Shown here: positions 22,395 through 36,176 of the stretch, in pieces
How the letters are laid out: every line of letters begins with the position of its first letter
Numbering within the stretch: position 1 is the stretch's first letter
Source: Atherix ibis
Taxonomy: Eukaryota; Arthropoda; Insecta; Diptera; Athericidae
DNA: 64,000 bases
Direction of reading: 5' to 3'
Assembly: GCA_958298945.1 (NCBI GenBank)
Contig: OY282610.1
Span: 36,215,667-36,279,666, forward strand
The notes under the pieces: model-generated
Database searches by the model: none
Seen by the model: only the letters and a program-made list of their open reading frames with translations
Told to the model about the DNA's origin: nothing
Made by a program: the position numbers and the translations under genes

Positions 22395-22990
22395 TTTTAA
22401 AATGTGGGTATGGGTAAATCTGCTAAGGATGGTGTAGTGTATGGTATTTTTTAGCTACTCAAACCATATGGGTCACATCTGGGTTACAAGCTGGCCCCTT
22501 TTTCACTCTTCCCTCATGATTGAACTTTTTGCTACTGATATACCCGCCAAATTATCATCTCCTTCTGGGACAGGCATGAATCGAGGATTTTCTGCAGTTG
22601 CTTTCCTTTTTCGATAAAGCTTGAACAGTGGAAAAAGATATAATCTACGTTTTTAAATTTTTGAGGATAAGTGGCCGGCATCCATGTTTACATAAGATCT
22701 TCCATTCTCCGTGACTATATTAGTAATGAAGTGATGAATCTATCTTCCTTTAGTCGAAAAAGGACAAAACCATTGCCATCTCGCTACTATCTCATTTCTT
22801 TCCTCCTTGCTGATAGTGCGTCGAAGGATTTTTGTTTTCCCGCTCATTGATAGATCCTTGCCCGCTTATCAGAATACCCCCAAAACATTGTCCTTGCTAA
22901 GTTCTTCATCATCCAAATTTCCTTTTTAGCAGCAATTTTTATATTATTCAAAGTTTAACCTTGCGTCTACCTAAATATCTTGGGTATCGA
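22395..22990 (-). pseudogene. R1-type LINE, 3' end fragment of the RT ORF
   Basis: The minus strand keeps the C-terminal part of a non-LTR retrotransposon polyprotein: a STKGR.IHHFITNIV piece (about 22790-22725, cf. STKGRWTHRLIPD), then KHGCRPLILKNLK and NVDYIFFHCSSF (about 22690-22630, cf. C..C..E..EHVFFHCPRF, the CCHC-like region). It continues with KGKQLQKILDS and a tail that includes MIIWRV. The order fits R1/I-group elements of arthropods, whose enzyme targets chromosomal sites. Stops and two frame changes are present; only the 3' part remains. Confidence 0.6.
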
Positions 22991-23159
22991 AGCGATTTCG
23001 AAGAAATAATATCAAAATAATAATTTTTATTTTGTTTTTATCAGCAAAATTCATAACCAGTGCATCATTTATGGTTTGATTAAACTCTTCCAGGAATATA
23101 CTAACTTTAATCGCCACAATAAAAAAAAAATACTGACAATAACATTGAAGCTTCTGTTT

Positions 23160-23600
23160 TGCCAGTCCTGATCAATTTTTCGAAAACTTAGACTCTCAGC
23201 AAAATCCATTGCGAACTCTTATCCGCGTTCGAGAGGAGGATCATTTGAATTTTTTCCCTATCCCTACATGAGGATGGACGATTTCGGTGCTTTTTTAATG
23301 ATGATATCCTAGAGTTTTGCTGCGATCGGTCAGTTATGGATAAAATTAATTTCAAGAGGCTACGATTGGCTAGAAATTTAAATCGTGTAGATGGGGGGGA
23401 TCCTGCCCGGAAAGGTTATATTGGCTTTATTTATGGTCCAAGATAATGAGGTATACTTTGCCTTTGGTAGAGTGCCGGCATTATCTAGGTCACCAAAAAT
23501 ATACTGGGACTTCTGAACCAAAAGACGCTGATGCGAAACCGAGGCGTTTGGAATTCTTTGAATCTACAGGCAAGGATATTTTACAACAATAAATAGAGTC
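23160..23600 (+). pseudogene. Second LINE-like 3' fragment (RT-ORF C-terminal tail)
   Basis: The plus strand reads NFKRLRLARNLNRVDGGDPARKGYIG near 23350-23430, similar to the RLRWLGHV.RMD..PARKV tail of many insect endonuclease-RT ORFs. RSPKIYW and WNSL/R-type pieces follow near 23490-23570. The LGH motif is degraded and several stops occur. It is opposite in orientation to the R1-like fragment just upstream, so it is a separate insertion. The clade is not assigned. Confidence 0.4.
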
Positions 23601-25477
23601 TCCTTTGAGATTTCCATTTTATGATTTTTTTTCAATTACTATTTAAGTATTATATATTAGCGTTCACTCATTGAGATTATCTGCCATTATCCTTCTCATA
23701 TAATACGTTACATTCAAACAATAAAACACGTTTAGACCACGAATCAATATAATTTTTTATTTGATATTTTAATATAGAACAAATATTGATAGACAAAAAA
23801 TTCTGAACTGTTATAAAATGAACATTAAAAGAAATTTTATTATTTAGTAAATTTTTTGCGCATTTTTTTCAAATAAAATTACTATGATTTTTACTTAAAA
23901 AAAAAAAAAAAAACCATAATACTCGCTGGATAAATATGTTCTCTTTAATAAGTTCCTATACCAAAAATAAGAAATTTTATAAAAAAAATTATTAAATTCT
24001 ATAATATTCAATCAAACACAAAATACACAGACATAAAAAATTCATTAATTACGATGAAGAATATCAAAAACAATTTTGAATATAATATTTCGGATATTAA
24101 TATAAAAGCAGTCTACATTTGAAATTAGCTAAATCAGATTACCTCATCATAATAAATGAGGATAATTTTCAATAACAAAAATGATCAGGCAAATTTAGTT
24201 TAAGCGAAAAATAAAATACGAATTTTCTTGTGAAGCGCTTTGGTAATTATAAAGACAAATTCAAAGTAAATGTAGAGAGGACACAAAAAATGATATAGTA
24301 TAAAAAAAATTACTTCAAAGCGAAAATATCTAGAATTTCGACGGATATATCCTTTAAGATATGCATGCATGGATAGTTTGAAAATAGTGATAACCACAAA
24401 AGGATATTCTCGAATTTTTTTGTTACAATTTAAGATAAGTCCAGACTATCAAAACTAACTATTTGATATACTATCAAAATTGTTTTGGTTGAAAATTCAG
24501 GCGGAATCCTTTTCTCATAATCGAATCGTAAGAGAGCAAAACATCTTTTCATGAGTATCAAACGCCTTCATTATCTAGAAAACAAGTGCCATGATTCCCG
24601 ATGGGTGCGTCCCATATACATCCTCAAAATTTGTCCAAAAGAACTACTTCAATAACAACATCCTTCATAGTCACAGAGAGTTGGCGCGAGTTTGTTACAA
24701 GAATTTCTTTAGTACAATTTCGGTTCGGCTCAATTCGATTCAGTTGGAATTTGTTTCAGAATGGCATAGTCACCTCTGGCGATGGCATTAGGAATTATGG
24801 TTGAATGAATAGTTAAGTATGTATATAGGTATATCTATGCAGTGTTGTAACAGCAACTCTACGATGATTACCAATGCCAAGGAGTCCAAACAGAAAACCA
24901 TTGCCAAAGCTAAACCTTCAGGCGAGTACAAATTCTAAGCTTAAAAGTGAAGACAAAATATTTCAGGAAAGGCACGTGTGCTTGTCGATTGCATACAATT
25001 GCGAATAAAATAAACCGTTTGAACGGAGATGGGGCTCTGGCCTCAACAAGGACGCGATGTCAGGGATGTGTACCGATAAACGTGTCAGAATAACATCTCG
25101 ACTTGGAATAATCCTCAAAGCAGGAAGTTGCAGTCATTGGCAATGTCGGCGATACTATTAAATCCTTGATTTCAAAGTATACAAATCCCTGTACGTCTAT
25201 GTATGTATGGACGGGGAGTGTATGTCTGAAGTTATAGTCGTGCCTTTTTGCCTATTTTATCTTTATCACATGGTCGTCGAGAACATGTACATATGTACTT
25301 TTCAACGTGCTCATCTAACTCCGACACTAATACTTCCAAATCAAAAGCTAAACAAAAGCAATTTCGTATTCTCTCTTTCTCTCCCTCTCCCTACTGCTCT
25401 CTATCTTAAAAAACAAAATCTTTCTTCTCTTTACGAATCTCTCCCAATCTTTTTAATTATTTAGTCCTTTCTCTCGA

Positions 25478-25512
<35 letters not shown>

Positions 25513-28500
25513 TCTGTTTATTCTAACACAATATTCAATGAAATGAGAGAAGCACATGCATTTCATCCCAATCAGATACATGTACGCATATGTATAAGTT
25601 TGTATATGCAAATTTCATATCGGAAAAAAGTGTAAAGGATTCAATAGAAATGTAAAAACTAAATCGAGAAAATACCTCAACTCATATGAATATAAATAAA
25701 AATCACAAAATAAAAAGAAAATTAAGGAAAAAGAAAAGGATACACATAATAACAATAGGTTTACAACTTGAATTACAATATAAAAAATAATTTTGGGTGG
25801 AGTTGAATTTCTCTTATCCATTATATAAAATTAATAGGAAAAGAAAATAAAAACAATTTTTTTTATAATTACAAAATTACAAAAAAAAAATAATAGAAGA
25901 AATTCTTAAAAATAAAAAAAATTTCCAACAAAGAAATAGAGAAAATAGAAATTTTAAAATTTCGAAAACAAAAAGGATACGCATGACATGAACTTTGAAT
26001 GTCATGAGAAAAGGACCTATGACCGACTATGACTGTATGTATCTCTTCTACGATTTACCCATCAATGCACTAGTCTTCGTCATTCATTCATTCACATTAC
26101 AAATGTTGTTGGCCCCAACATTTACCCCTCATCGTATATATTTTTATCATGCGCAAGGATACATTTTCTCATCTAAAAAGAGAACAATTTTTATTTTATT
26201 ATACTCAGTAGAGTAATGAGCAAAAAAAAAATTCTCTATCTTATCTCATTCATATATGTATATGCATGAATATGTATCGGCATATATGTGCTTTTAGACA
26301 ATATACAAAAAAAAAATTATTATTATTATGAATTTTTTTTTTATTGTAATTGTGCTAGTGGATACGATGTTTGAAAGAAGAAGAAGAAGAAAAAATTCTT
26401 TTGATATAGTGAAGATAATGTAAGTGTTTGGATGCAATTGTTTATTGAAAGATGTCCCAATATTAAGACGGAACAAAACCCCAACAGTGAATCGTAGTAA
26501 TATTTTTGCCATTACTAATTTCACTTAAGGTTAATTCTTCAAATTCTGATGCTATTAATGTATATCCTTTCAAGGGAATAACAATTTTTATTGACGCCTT
26601 TAGCCCCAATAATATTGACCAGTTCATAGGTCTCGATCCGACAACAAGCTTAACCGGAATACCAATTTATAAGGCGACCGAATCCTGTTTACGGTAACAG
26701 CTGAAAACTTTTTAATACCTTCCAAAGCTCGTACACTATAACAAATAATCGCCTGTCGGTTTTTAATCGTCAGAATTCGGCTACATCGGCGACAACTCTC
26801 TAACCACCCCTAATGAATACAATCAAACACCGAATACAGAATGCAGTGAATTTTGAGAGGCAAAATACCAATACTAAAAAGCATATTGAACGTATTGAAA
26901 AGTTAACGTTACGGATACATACAAAAAAAAAATTAGGGACGAAATAAGGTAAACGATGAGTGATAATTTCGCTTTCCTCCTTATTTCCTTAAAAAATTTC
27001 ACTCGATTCCGACTTCTGCTTTAGTCGACCGGTAGAATTTGTATCGTTAAGTAAGCGTATTGGGTCGTGCGCGCCATATTATCTGCTAAATCGTCCGTTC
27101 TAACAGTACAAATAAACAGTAACAAATGCAGAGAAAAAAAATCTCTAAATAAAAAATATTTTATATTAAAAAAAAATATATTTTAAAAGAAACAAATCAA
27201 AAAAATCTTCTAAAATTTCCTTTGGTGAAAATTAATAATAATAGTAATTAATTCAAATCAAAAAGCACACACTAAATTGCATCTACACTCGAAGTTTATT
27301 AATATTGAAAATAACGGAAAAATCAAAAATAACAAAAATTTATTTATTCAAAAACGGAAATAGTTTAAGAAAATAATTTTTTTTTTCCAAAGAACATGGA
27401 AAACATTTTCTTTTTTCTATTTCTTAAAAAATTATATTTTGTTTTCTATAAAAAATTTAAAATTAGTTTTGACTCAAAAAATTAAAAATTAAACTTTTTT
27501 TTTTCTCATTTTATTATTATATGTAAAAATTCCATTATTTTAGGGGAAAAAAACCAAAAGGAAAATATTTATTTGTCCTTTTATGAGAATTAGTTTATAT
27601 AAATTTTTTGAATTTGTTATTGTTATTATTTTGTTTTTTTTACAGAACAAACAACAAAATACTAAAAGTCTCTCATTTAATGAAAGTAATATTTAAATTT
27701 TTTTAGTGCAATTTTAAATTATAATTAAAATATAAGCAAAAAAAACAACAAATAATTAATTCTTAGTGAAATATTCAATTAAATAAATGATATTATTACG
27801 CATGAAAAAATGGATATTATTAAAAAGAGGATAAAATTCTATGTGCAAGTGTTAAAACAAATTCATAAAAATCATTGTCGAATCATTATTTAAAAAAAAA
27901 AAATAGTGCTAAAAATTTGAGTTATTTTTCCTTATGAAATTTTTATTTTTAAACTGAAATATTTTTTATTATAATTTTTTTTCAAAAAAAAAACTTTTTC
28001 AAAAATAATTTTCCTCTCTAATCATTGTTAGAAAAACGTATTTCTGACTTCTTCGCATTTATTTGGGGAAAAATATTAATTTATGGGTCTGTCCTTATTA
28101 TATCCTTTTTAGCTCAATCTATCACTATTCTACTTATGAAAATAGTCTATTTAATATTTTAATACAAATATCTAAATAATAATTTTATTGAATTTTTTAA
28201 ATGTGTTCTAAATTTTTCAAATTTCCAAATACAATAGCTTTAAGCTTTTTATTTAATATTAAAACTGTTGTGCTCCTTAAAAATATTATTAATTTGAAAA
28301 ATTAATGTAAAGAAAAAATGCAGTTTAAAAAATTTATTCTATTAGTTTCTATATTAAAGTAGTTAAAAGTGTGTAATTTCTTTAAGAAAATTAATTATAT
28401 TAAAAAAAATTTTAAAAAAAAAAGCTACCAAATATATTCTTATATAAAATTTTGAAATATCAATTGTCAACTCTTTTTTTTTTATATTTTACTCTTAATT

Positions 28501-30180
28501 TGAATGTTTCGTTTTTTTAAAAAAAAAAAAAAAGATAAAAAGTATGTTAAGAATAACATAAAATTTGAGTACAAAGTAGTTGATCCTGAAAGGTGATCAA
28601 ATAAATAACTTTTAATCAAAAACTTTTCTTATAATTAATCAAGTTTTTACGTACCATCATTTTTCCGCAAAATAAACTTCAATCTTTTTCGATTACAAAC
28701 CAAATAAAAAAATATATTCTTTAAATAAAAATATCCTTTTTTAAATATTTTTATTGAGAAATAATTCTAAACATTTACAGAAAATTATGACAATTTATTA
28801 TTTAAAGTGAAATTAATAATTGAGAAATTATTTTGTTTTCTGTGGTGTTTTTTTTTTTGAGTGTAAAAAGGATTTCTTCGAATTGTATTGCGCAAAATAG
28901 ATATTTTTACAAAAATTATATTTACTAATTTAAAAAAAAATGTTTTTTCTTTAAATCAACAAAAAGAATACTAAATTATAAATAAAATTAATTAATTTAT
29001 AAATAATCTATAATAAAATTTACCAAGGATAATAAAATAACTAAACAATCAAAAAAACCACAAAATATGTTGTTTTTTTTTTGTATAATTTTTCATTTTT
29101 AATTTTCATACTAAACTAATTCTATTTAATACTCAATCGAAAAGAACCTTTAAAAAAAAGATTCTTTAAATATCTTAAAAACATAATTTTTTTTGTTGTT
29201 TTTTTTTTTGATTTAAACAGAAGATACTGAATTTTTAATTATAAATATTACTTTAAAAAAAAATATTTATTTAGAAGTAATTCGGTTAGTGGTGCTCTAA
29301 GTATTAATGTTAAATTGCTCCCTAAATTTATTACTATTACTATTATTGTATTTGTTGCTGTTCATGATGTGATAATATTTTTTGTTTTGCCAAGGCACAA
29401 AATAAAATCTAATAAATTAAAAAAAAGAAAAAAGGAAAAAAAATATATAAAAAAATAAAACCAAAAAAATAAGTATCATCAAAAAATATTTTAAGAAATA
29501 TCCTCGAAGGGTTTTCGATCATTTTTGTTATTTGCTTAATATTTTTTTTTTTTTTGGTTTTAATGACCTAATTTATTATGGAACTAAACACGCACACACA
29601 AAAATAATAATAATAATAATAGTAATAATAATCATAATAAAAAAATTTCTTTAAGCATAAAACAAAACACGAAAAAAAATCACAAAAATAAACAAAGTTT
29701 TTACTGAAGTGCCAGTAGAGAATTTACAACAAGGACTTTTAAGAGAAAAAAAAAAAATAATTTCCTTATTATTAATATCCGAATAATTTTCGATAAAAGA
29801 CAAATTTTTCCATCAACATTTTTTCTTAATCATAATTGTATCAAAGAATTCCGTTAAAAATGTTAGTAACTTTTCTTAAATATAAACAAAATTTCTTCAG
29901 TTTTTCACAAACTTTAACATAATTTACCAAGAAAAAGTGTGATATAGTTTTTTTTTTGTTTTTTTTTTTTTTTAAATATTGTGCATATTAAATATTATAA
30001 TTATTTTATTTGAAAATGATATAATTTCCAATTACTCTTATTATCCCTGTTAGTATTAATTTTCATTACCAATACAATTATTATTATTATTCCTTTTATT
30101 GTTATTATTATTAAAATATTTGTTCAAATAAAAGAAGAGAAAAGAATTATTTCTTTTTGGAATAAAAGTCCGAAAAATAA
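23601..30180. other. Long non-coding A/T-rich stretch with microsatellites
   Basis: No gene supported. It contains a CT microsatellite at about 25467-25512, TAT/TTA runs near 26315-26332, an AAT microsatellite near 29605-29641 and many homopolymers. Regions 24590-25180 and 26500-27110 are somewhat richer in G+C, with short open frames that lack recognisable motifs or codon support. The stretch could be intronic. Confidence 0.5.
25467..25512. repeat. (CT)n microsatellite
   Basis: Nearly pure CT dinucleotides with two interruptions, preceded by other pyrimidine-rich CTCTCTCTTTCTC stretches from about 25370. Confidence 0.95.
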
Positions 30181-30186
30181 ATACGA

Positions 30187-30392
30187 ATGCGAATACGAAA
30201 TCGAAATCGTATTCGACTCGATATCGTACTGATCAGATCGTATTATATACGAAAATCGTCAACATCCTCTGATACAGTTAACGTTGTTGTTGTCGTCGTG
30301 CACTTTAAAATAATATCAGTCAATTTGGATTCACTCAAGAAACGTAACACGCTGATGGGACGTGGTGGTGCGGAACAGTTTCATATCGATTG
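30187..30392 (+). CDS. Candidate 5' coding exon ending at a GTGAGT donor
   Basis: An open plus frame with higher G+C than its surroundings. The part most likely to be translated starts at ATG 30355 (MGRGGAEQFHID) and runs into TTG|GTGAGT, a canonical donor with the intron starting at 30393. The same frame is open upstream to 30187 (basic RIRNRNRIRLD, then SLKKRNTL). That stretch contains a Val run encoded by GTTGTTGTCGTCGTG, so a longer N-terminus is possible. The peptide is too short to identify. A poly-C tract of about 16 bases lies some 30 bp inside the putative intron. Confidence 0.4.
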
Positions 30393-30398
30393 GTGAGT
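30393..30398 (+). other. Putative 5' splice donor GTGAGT
   Basis: TTG|GTGAGT matches the metazoan donor consensus and directly follows the open frame that ends at 30392. No matching acceptor was identified within the window. Confidence 0.45.
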
Positions 30399-30439
30399 TA
30401 TCGATTCAATCAAATCCTAACAACCCCCCCCCCCCCCCC

Positions 30440-33400
30440 AAAAAACAAAAAAAAACAAAAAAAAGGATAAATAAACAAATTAAAATAGTCTAAAAAAATA
30501 AAAAACTAATTATCTAAAAAACAAAATAAGAAATATTATAACATAATTGTTATAATAATAAAAATAATATGATTAACAAAACGAGAACGTTGTGAATAAA
30601 ATTATTTCTTTATTAAATAAAAATTTATTATTCAAAGAAAAAGAGTACAAATAAATTTCCTTTAAAAATAATGAATCTAAAATGAAAATTTTTAAGTTTA
30701 TAACAGTTTAAAAATACAAAAAGAAAGAGCATATAAAGATTTTTTTTTTAAATAAACCCCAACCACTGTATTGTAATTACAATAGAAGAAAAAAATATTG
30801 GAACAATGAAAAAGTTTTTAAAAAAACAAGTATAACAGTTAGCCTAACTTCCGTATAACAGTTACAAAAATCATTTTGCTGCGAAAAGAATTTTTCAAAT
30901 TTTTTTCTTCCGTTAAATTTTACCAAACTCTCTATTCACCACAGAAATTGTTCTGTAATTTATTTTTCTAATTTATTTTATATTATAGTTTCTGTTAAAT
31001 TTTTTTTTTTTTTTTTACTGTAGGCCATCTGGTAAATTCGGTTAAAGTCCAATTTCACGGTTATAGAAAATATGTATCTGAAGATATTACGAGTATATCT
31101 TTTCTAATGATTATTATAGGACCGTGAAATTAACGCTTTAGTTAAGACCCTATATAATATATATGTATGTGTATTTTCTGATTATAAAATGCTGCCATTT
31201 ATAAATTATGCTAAATAATAGTTCTGGAAACATGTGCAATTTTTGAGACTTTATTTATTCCAATCGTTGGAATTTTTTTGTGTAAGTTTTATAAGTTTTG
31301 AATTAAAAATACTAATTTAAAAGGGGTTTTTTGTGAAAATTCCAATAATTTCATTTTAACTCTTAAAAGTATTAAATTCAAAAGGATTTTCGATAAGTTT
31401 TTATTAATAAAGGGTCATAAAAATTAAAACATTTTATTTTCTCCTATAAAAAAAATTTATTATTTTACAGTATTTTTTTTTGTTTTGTTATAAAATAAAA
31501 TTATAGTGATTTTTATCAATCTTCCAGATATAAATAATTGTCCTTTACCACATTAAGGAAAACATAATATCTTCTAATGGCTTTAATTATAGATTTTAAT
31601 TAATTTTTCATTTTTTTAAAAATAAAAATTTCAATTATTCTTTGATAAAAGTGGCAAATTTATTTAGGTTCATAAAATTACTACCAAGTCTCAAAAAAAA
31701 AAATTTCAAAAATATATTAACTTTGGTTTTTTTTAAACAAAATTCATTGTTTTTTTTTTTTTTAAAAAAAAGGTTTTTTTTCTAAAGACATTCTTTTATT
31801 GCAAATATTTTTTTAAATAATTCAAGATAGTTTCAGTTTTCAAAAAACTAAAACTATCTTGGTTATTTTGACCAAATTTAAATATTCTGCATCGTAATTT
31901 TTTCGCCATAATTTAATTTTTTTGTCCAAAATAGTTTTCTTATTTATTTCTAATCTAACCAAAATCATTAAGTTTTGTTCGTTGTCACTATTTTGCAGAA
32001 TAAACTCAAGTTAAACATTCTAAAAAAAAAAAATTCATCTTCTTTAATATCAGAAAATTACTTAAAGTGTAAGTGTTTATGATAATATCGAGAGAAAAAA
32101 AAAATAAATCAACAAAAAATCTGTATTTGCAATTATGTGAAAAAAATTATTTTATATAAATTAAAATTATTTACCTATTCAGCAATATCAGTAATTTGAT
32201 AGAAAATAATTAATAGAATTTAAATTATATTAAAAAATTAAAAATAAATATTGAAAAAATTTACAAAAATGGTATCCTTTCAGTTGGTTTTTTTTTCCTT
32301 ATATTTATAATAATAACAAATTCGAAAAAGTAAAAGAATTATTCTAAAATCGTTATTCGCCAAAAAAAAAAAAAAAAAATTACTATCGAATAATATAAAT
32401 AAATAAATATATACACATACACACCCACATGCACACATACATGATGATATCAACTATTTATAAATAAATACTCGCATCTCTCTCTCTCTTATACAATTCC
32501 GTTCAGTTAAATTAATTTCGATTCTGTTTAATATCACAAATGTGTACGACGTAAAAGGATATTTTTCTTTTTGTGCTTGATGTCTCCACTTCCTTCTGTG
32601 GATTGTTCTTCTGTCTATTGACAGTAAAGTTTTCTCTATGTCCGAACTTATAAGGATATACAAATAATCATTTTGGTAAACAGAACAGTGGTATAAGAAG
32701 TTGAACGAAGAATCCAAAACAATATGAACTAACAATGCTAGACAGAGATTGAAATGGAATGATGAAAAAGGATGGTATAGTGTAACATAAGTAAAGGATT
32801 TGGATAGGGTAGGGTCGTGGGGTGTCATTCAAAGTGAGGTAGAGAAAAATACCATATTCGATCGAATCGTATATTATCGATTCAGTGTGATTTCATTCTG
32901 TTGTCTATTGTGGGACGAGCATATTATCGACTCGCAAAGCATGTTGTAGACTTATCAGAGTCACCTAAGGAGTGTCATGTTGTGTTGGAAGGAAAAGTTA
33001 TGAAAACAAAAACCAAAAGGAAATCCTCGTCTAAGCAATCGTCTTAAATACTCTACCAAACGTGAAGATTGCCCGCGGATGATGATAGGATGAAGTATAA
33101 GAGCTGACGGTTAAGGTGGAAACTTGTGGTTGTGGTAAGATTGGTGGTATACCATCAAATCCAAACTGTAGAAAATTACGATGATTTTGACAGGACAGAG
33201 AGATTTTCCAATTAGAGATGCCTAAATCTTGAACATTTCCAATACTAGTGTATGTTTGTATTCTGAAAAGGATATTTTTGGCGGTATATTGTATATGAAA
33301 GTGTATCACATCAAACCGAAACAACCATCAAACATGACAGAAGTAAAGCAAACTGAATAAAACCAAACCGAAACCAAGCCTAACAGATAATAACAAATGC

Positions 33401-36160
33401 ATGAATGAATAACTGAATGAGCAATGATATCAGCTAACGCCTTGTGGTTTTGTGGAATACTGTCTAGTAAATGGGAAGATCTCAGGGATACTGTCTAGAA
33501 TACGCCTCAATGGATCTGAGGTCGCTATTACGGTTAAGTTATACTATCAGACCGTGAAGATGATTGTGGGTGCAAATGCATTGTAATACGAGTATCCAAT
33601 AAGAATATTCTTTAGAACGCAGTGCCACATTTTTATATTTACAGTTGACAGACAATCCACAATATATATCTTATAGCACCTGTTTATTATTTATTCAAAT
33701 TTGATTTACAATAAATACAATGCAATATTCTATCCAAATCTATGTTCGTATTCATCATATTTCTATATACACATTATATGAGCATAGTCTGATATTAATT
33801 AAAATATTCATTTTAATTTTGTTTATACTTGTTATTATTAGGTGAAAAGAATTTCACACTAATACTCGTATCTAAAGTCATTCATAGAAAATTTACATTA
33901 TTTATCACACGTGTTTCTATACAAAATAAAAGGACGATAGAAATTTTTGTTCGATAGCATTTCTACTGTCACTATTTCTAATCCTAGCAACCTGTTCTAA
34001 TAAGCAAAACTCTCATGCAAAACTGAAACTGAGTATTTATAAAACTTTTCCAGTTAACAAATTTTTGAAAATTTTTAACGAGAAACAATGAATTTCATCA
34101 TAAATAAGATGCTAGCCTAGTTAAGATGAAACTTTTTCTCTATATTATAAAGGACCTTCCGTTTATCTTCTTCTTCTTTTAGGTTTACTTATGATGATAT
34201 ATTTTTTGCTACCCATTTTACTCCTTCTTTTTTTGCCTATTTTAGGGGTTATATGCATCAAATTTTCAGTATCATCGTTATTATAATCATCATTGCCATC
34301 ACCTTCAACAGCAACATCATCTGCCAGTTTTTATATTCATCTACTTCTTGGTGTTGTCATAAAAAAATTGCTGTTTTTTAGCAATTCGCTTTTCCACTTT
34401 TAATATAGCCTAATTTTCTTATTTTTCATTTCGTCTTATCTCCCTTACGTCGATTTTTCATAATTTCAATCTTATTTTCTTGTGAGCATACACATTTACA
34501 ACAATACTAACAGGATAATATCTCTCTTCATACCTGGAAAATATTATATTTTATTTGTACATAACTGCCTAAGTATCAAGATACCGATATTTGTCTATGG
34601 ATAGGTACACACTTAAGAAAACTAAAACGCACTCTCATTTCTCCACCACCATCTAATTATGTCTTATATCCTTTGTCTATTTATACTATGAGTATTGCTT
34701 GTTATACATAATTGGAACATTACCACTGTCTTACCATGTGTTTACCTAATATTATTTTATCCAATTTGTTAAATTTACTCTTAACATAATATTCACAACA
34801 GACATTTTCAAAACAGTGTGTTAATTTTAACAATAGTAAAACTGAGAATTTTTCAAATATAGTATCTTCATTCACCTGTGCTATATTGTATATTAATTAA
34901 TGAGGATACCATTTATTTGGATTAATTTTTCTTCACAACACTAATTTTTTTATTTTATTAATTATTTATTATTGTTGTTTTTTTTTTTTTTTTGGTGTTC
35001 ATTAAAATATTATTTATAGGAAATTTCTTAAAGTGTTGTCTTAAATATTTTAATATGTGTTTTATTTTCTTGTAAAAATGTACTGAATGAAAAGTTTAAA
35101 AATCACTTCAAAAACAGTTTTTTTTTTCAAACAATTTAAAAAAATATAACTAAAACAAAACGAAATCGATTTTATTTTGTATTTAAAGTGACTGAATACA
35201 ATAAAAAAAAATAACTATTCATAATAATCTTTATAAAAAAAAAAAAAAAATTATTGTAAAAAAAAAGTTATTAACAAAGTGGAAAATATTATATAAAACA
35301 ATATTCCAACGTAAAATCTTCAATAAAATTTTAAGCAATTAATTCATGTAAGTTTGATTATTCAACCATTAATATTTAAAAAAATTGATCTTTATTTTTT
35401 TTAAATAAAAAAAAAAAAACTGCCAATAGTTATTTCTTTAAAAAAAAAATATTTTTTTTTGTTTTCAATTAATGCTGAATGTTTCTTTAATTATATTATT
35501 TAAAATAATTGAACGAAATAGCCATAAATCATAAATATTATTGTCAATTAAAAAATAAAATTAAATTTATGGCGCCATTTTTCTTTTAACATTTCTTTCG
35601 GTATCTTTTCACAACTGTTCTAATTGAATTTGCATTTGGTTTTAAGATCAAGGTTTTTGTCTTCGCTTAGCTATAGCTATCCGACTGAATATTTTCGTTC
35701 AGTTTTTGGTGTGTAGCCATGCTTTCGTCCAGTGGTTATGTGCAGTTTGGATTCTTGTCTTTGACCAATACGGATGTTCAGCCTTCCGAAAGCTGTTCCT
35801 GATGGCTGATGGCTGTTTCAGGTGTTTTTTTTCCTCAATTTTATTTAAGGAAAGGATAACAGGATAAGCAAATTAAAGTAGAATGGAAAGTAATTTGGTT
35901 TTTTTTTTTTGGGAATTAGCCAGAGATAAATAAGTAAATTTTCATTCCTTGTTGAGAAAAGTGCTCTAATATAACGAAATTGAACGAATACGCTAAATAC
36001 GGAACTTTTTCGTAATAAAATCATTTTCAAAGAAACGTGTCGATGAGAACTGAAAGTGTTCTTTCCCATTGCAACAAACCTGCGCTCCACTTTTGCCGAA
36101 TAAATTACTAAAGGCCAAATATTGTTTTCATCTTAGCCCCTTTCTACTGAAGATCATTAA
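30440..36160. other. Non-coding A/T-rich stretch
   Basis: No gene supported. It contains a fold-back at 31032-31150, a TA/CA microsatellite near 32395-32440, and a moderately complex region at 32450-33650 with minus-strand open frames of 124 and 97 codons that carry no recognisable motif. The 34-35 kb region is mostly simple sequence. Confidence 0.45.
31032..31150. repeat. Short fold-back (MITE-like) with AATTTCACGG arms
   Basis: AATTTCACGG at 31051-31060 is exactly inverse to CCGTGAAATT at 31122-31131. Weaker matches outside (TTAAAG...) and further pairing inside (TAGAAAATAT with a ATATCTTTTCTA-type arm) make the whole 120 bp fold on itself. No flanking duplication was evident. Confidence 0.6.
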
Positions 36161-36176
36161 AATGTGTACGTTAGAA

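Noticed and set aside
30424..30440. Poly-C tract as a regulatory element
   Set aside because: A simple homopolymer with no supporting context; noted only as lying in a putative intron.
32454..33324. Minus-strand frames of 124 and 97 codons
   Set aside because: No motif, composition like neighbouring non-coding DNA, and partly simple-sequence flanks.
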